Positions 62,312 through 64,000 of a stretch of 64,000 nt of DNA are shown here, in pieces. Where the stretch lies: positions 434,001 through 498,000 of the forward strand of contig NZ_FUYN01000001.1 of assembly GCF_900168025.1 (NCBI RefSeq), in the 5' to 3' direction. The notes under the pieces were generated by a model. It was given only the letters and a program-made list of their open reading frames with translations, ran no database searches and was not told where the DNA came from. Position numbers and translations under genes: made by a program. This DNA is from Acetoanaerobium noterae (GTDB lineage Bacteria > Bacillota > Clostridia > Peptostreptococcales > Filifactoraceae). Positions within the stretch are counted from its first letter, which is position 1; each line of letters starts with the position of its first letter.

Positions 62312-64000
62312 CTAGTATTGCATTTCAGCCATTCTTTTGTATCCAGCATATCTTTCTTTTGCTTCTTCTTCAGCTTTATCAAATAACTCTTCAGCTATTT
62401 CAGGGAAAGTAGCTTTTAAAGAAGTATAACGGATTTGCTTGTCAATAAATTCTCTAAAGCTTGCAGTTGGCTCTTTTGAGTCAAGAGTAAATGGATTCTT
62501 ACCTTGCTCCTTAAGCTCTGGGTTGAATCTGTATAAATGCCAGTATCCAGCCTCTACAGCTTGTTGAGTATTAGCCTGAGTTCTTCCCATACCTTCTCTT
62601 AATCCGTGAGCCACACATGGAGCGTAAGCAATAATTAGAGATGGTCCATCGTATTTCTCAGCTTCGATAAGAGCTTTCATAAGCTGATTCTTATCAGAAC
62701 CCATACCAACTTGAGCTACATATACATAACCGTAAGTTGCAGCAATCATACCAAGGTCTTTCTTCTTAACTTTTTTACCTGAAGCAGCAAATTTAGCAAC
62801 TGCAGCTGTAGGTGTAGATTTAGAAGACTGTCCACCAGTATTTGAGTAAACCTCTGTATCCATTACAAGAACATTTACATTTTCTCCTGATGCAAGAACG
62901 TGATCTAGTCCACCGTATCCGATGTCATAAGCCCAACCGTCTCCACCGAATATCCATACTGATTTTTTCACTAGGAAGTCAGCTTTTTCTTGGATTTCAT
63001 CTCCTAATTTCTTAGCATCTCCAGTTAAAGTAAGAATTGCTTCTTTAACTTTTAATGTAGCTTCTTTACTAGCATCTGCATCTTCCATAGAAGTCATCCA
63101 CTCTTCGAAAGCAGCTTTAGCTTCAGCAGGAATATCCATCTCTACTAGCTCAGTCATTATATTTTTAAGTCTTTCTCTCATTGTTTTAACTGCTATTGCC
63201 ATACCGTATCCATACTCAGCATTATCTTCAAATAATGAGTTAGCCCAAGCTGGTCCTTTGCCTTGTGCATTCTTAGTATATGGTGTAGATGGAGCTGATC
63301 CACCCCAGATTGAAGAACAACCTGTAGCATTTGCAATTATCATTCTATCTCCAAATAATTGAGTAACTAGCTTAGCATATGGAGTCTCTCCACAACCAGC
63401 ACAAGCTCCTGAGAACTCAAGAAGTGGTTGAGCAAACTGGCTTCCTTTGATAGAATTTTTAGCCATTAAGTTTTCTTTGTAAGATACACTTGAATGAGCA
63501 TAATCAAATCTTCTAATTTCAGCTGTTTGAGTTTCGATAGGCTTCATAATAAGAGCCTTCTCACCTTTTTTACCTGGACAGATATCTGCACAGTTTCCAC
63601 AGCCTGTACAATCAAGAGGAGTAACCTGAATTCTATATCCAAGTCCTTCAAAGCCTTTACCCATTGCTGGAAGTGTTTCGAAGCCTTCAGGTGCACCCGC
63701 TTTTTCTTTGTCATCTACTAAGAAAGGTCTAATAGCAGCATGAGGACATACGAATGAACACTGGTTACATTGGATACAATTTTCTGCTTGCCACTCAGGA
63801 ACATTAACAGCTATACCACGTTTTTCGAAAGCTGCTGATCCATGAGGCATATGTCCATCTTCAGCTCCAACAAATGCTGATACTGGAAGATCATCTCCAG
63901 CTTGTGCATTAACTGGTCTAAGGATATTCTTGATGAAATCTGGCTCATCTTCATTTTTAGTGATGATTGACTCTGCAGTAACGCTAGCCCAAGCAGCAGG
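62312..64000 (-). CDS. Pyruvate:ferredoxin (flavodoxin) oxidoreductase, C-terminal part
   Basis: The frame is open from the right window edge to 62312, giving the last 562 residues; the full enzyme is usually about 1170 residues in one chain. The ferredoxin domain has two [4Fe-4S] motifs, CIQCNQCSFVCPHA and CTGCGNCADICPGK. The thiamine diphosphate domain has FSGACAGCGETPYAKL and GDGWAYDIGYGGLDHVLA, followed by DTEVYSNTGGQSSKSTPTAA. It converts pyruvate and CoA to acetyl-CoA, CO2 and reduced ferredoxin, a core anaerobic step. The Met at 63850 is internal, not the start; codons before it (PAAWASVTAES) are conserved PFOR sequence. Confidence 0.97.
   Translation of the reverse strand, partial: PAAWASVTAESIITKNEDEPDFIKNILRPVNAQAGDDLPVSAFVGAEDGHMPHGSAAFEKRGIAVNVPEWQAENCIQCNQCSFVCPHAAIRPFLVDDKEKAGAPEGFETLPAMGKGFEGLGYRIQVTPLDCTGCGNCADICPGKKGEKALIMKPIETQTAEIRRFDYAHSSVSYKENLMAKNSIKGSQFAQPLLEFSGACAGCGETPYAKLVTQLFGDRMIIANATGCSSIWGGSAPSTPYTKNAQGKGPAWANSLFEDNAEYGYGMAIAVKTMRERLKNIMTELVEMDIPAEAKAAFEEWMTSMEDADASKEATLKVKEAILTLTGDAKKLGDEIQEKADFLVKKSVWIFGGDGWAYDIGYGGLDHVLASGENVNVLVMDTEVYSNTGGQSSKSTPTAAVAKFAASGKKVKKKDLGMIAATYGYVYVAQVGMGSDKNQLMKALIEAEKYDGPSLIIAYAPCVAHGLREGMGRTQANTQQAVEAGYWHLYRFNPELKEQGKNPFTLDSKEPTASFREFIDKQIRYTSLKATFPEIAEELFDKAEEEAKERYAGYKRMAEMQY

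Noticed and set aside
62312-63850. PFOR as a complete 512-residue gene starting at 63850
   Set aside because: The frame remains open to the window edge with conserved PFOR residues, so the Met is internal and the gene is cut by the window.

Overview
The window looks like a piece of the chromosome of a low-GC, anaerobic, Gram-positive bacterium of the Clostridia. Evidence: an AT-rich sequence with strong AGGAGG ribosome sites and many TTG/GTG starts, a T-box leader before ileS, a PyrR-binding leader before a uracil permease gene, a divIVA-sepF-ylmH cluster, a dcw cell-wall cluster with two DUF881 genes and sbp, and a pyruvate:ferredoxin oxidoreductase gene at the right edge. Gene content fits the Peptostreptococcaceae/Acetoanaerobium neighbourhood, but that placement is from memory of gene order and is inference. 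I saw no rRNA, tRNA or CRISPR array.

Region 1 (1 to about 10.45 kb) is the right part of an integrated mobile element, a prophage or ICE. From the left edge it has a partial excisionase-like gene, small hypothetical genes, a BRO/KilAC antirepressor, and a divergent Cro/CI switch with recognisable promoters and repeated operator-like sites. Then come an ImmA/IrrE peptidase, a stand-alone HsdR-N-type nuclease-like protein and a ZIP metal transporter. Next is a three-gene operon ending in a terminator: a multi-pass membrane protein, an AAA ATPase with an OLD/TOPRIM-like C-terminus, and a D12-class DNA adenine methylase. A tyrosine integrase lies at the right border. The three-gene operon is my best candidate for an undescribed anti-phage or DNA-conflict system. 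The left end of the element is outside the window.

Region 2 (10.5 to 26.5 kb) is ordinary chromosome: rqcH (with a near-consensus Fur-type box over its promoter), a YihY membrane protein, a yeiH-like exporter gene with a divergent LysR gene, a pyrR-uraA pyrimidine unit, rluD-lspA, trpS, mtnN, an arsC-like phosphatase, a MATE pump, and a type-2 ileS with a T-box leader.

Region 3 (26.5 to 54.6 kb) runs almost entirely leftward and is devoted to division, envelope and septum synthesis. In transcription order it has two M16 peptidases, lgt, rsmH, ftsL, a PASTA penicillin-binding protein, murF, mraY, murD, ftsW, murG, ftsQ, two DUF881 genes, sbp, ftsZ and nrdR. It continues with phoB-phoR, a DUF512 radical SAM protein, der, plsY, gpsA, a HlyD-like protein, yggS, sepF, yggT, ylmH and divIVA. 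ftsA, mraZ and the spoIIGA-sigE-sigG genes often found beside ftsZ in spore-formers are absent here.

Region 4 (54.6 to 64 kb) holds ychF, a tail-anchored zinc-ribbon protein of unknown role, an unusual UvrD-type helicase with an internal DnaQ-like exonuclease domain, a metallo-beta-lactamase-fold hydrolase, pepD, and the C-terminal half of pyruvate:ferredoxin oxidoreductase running off the right edge.
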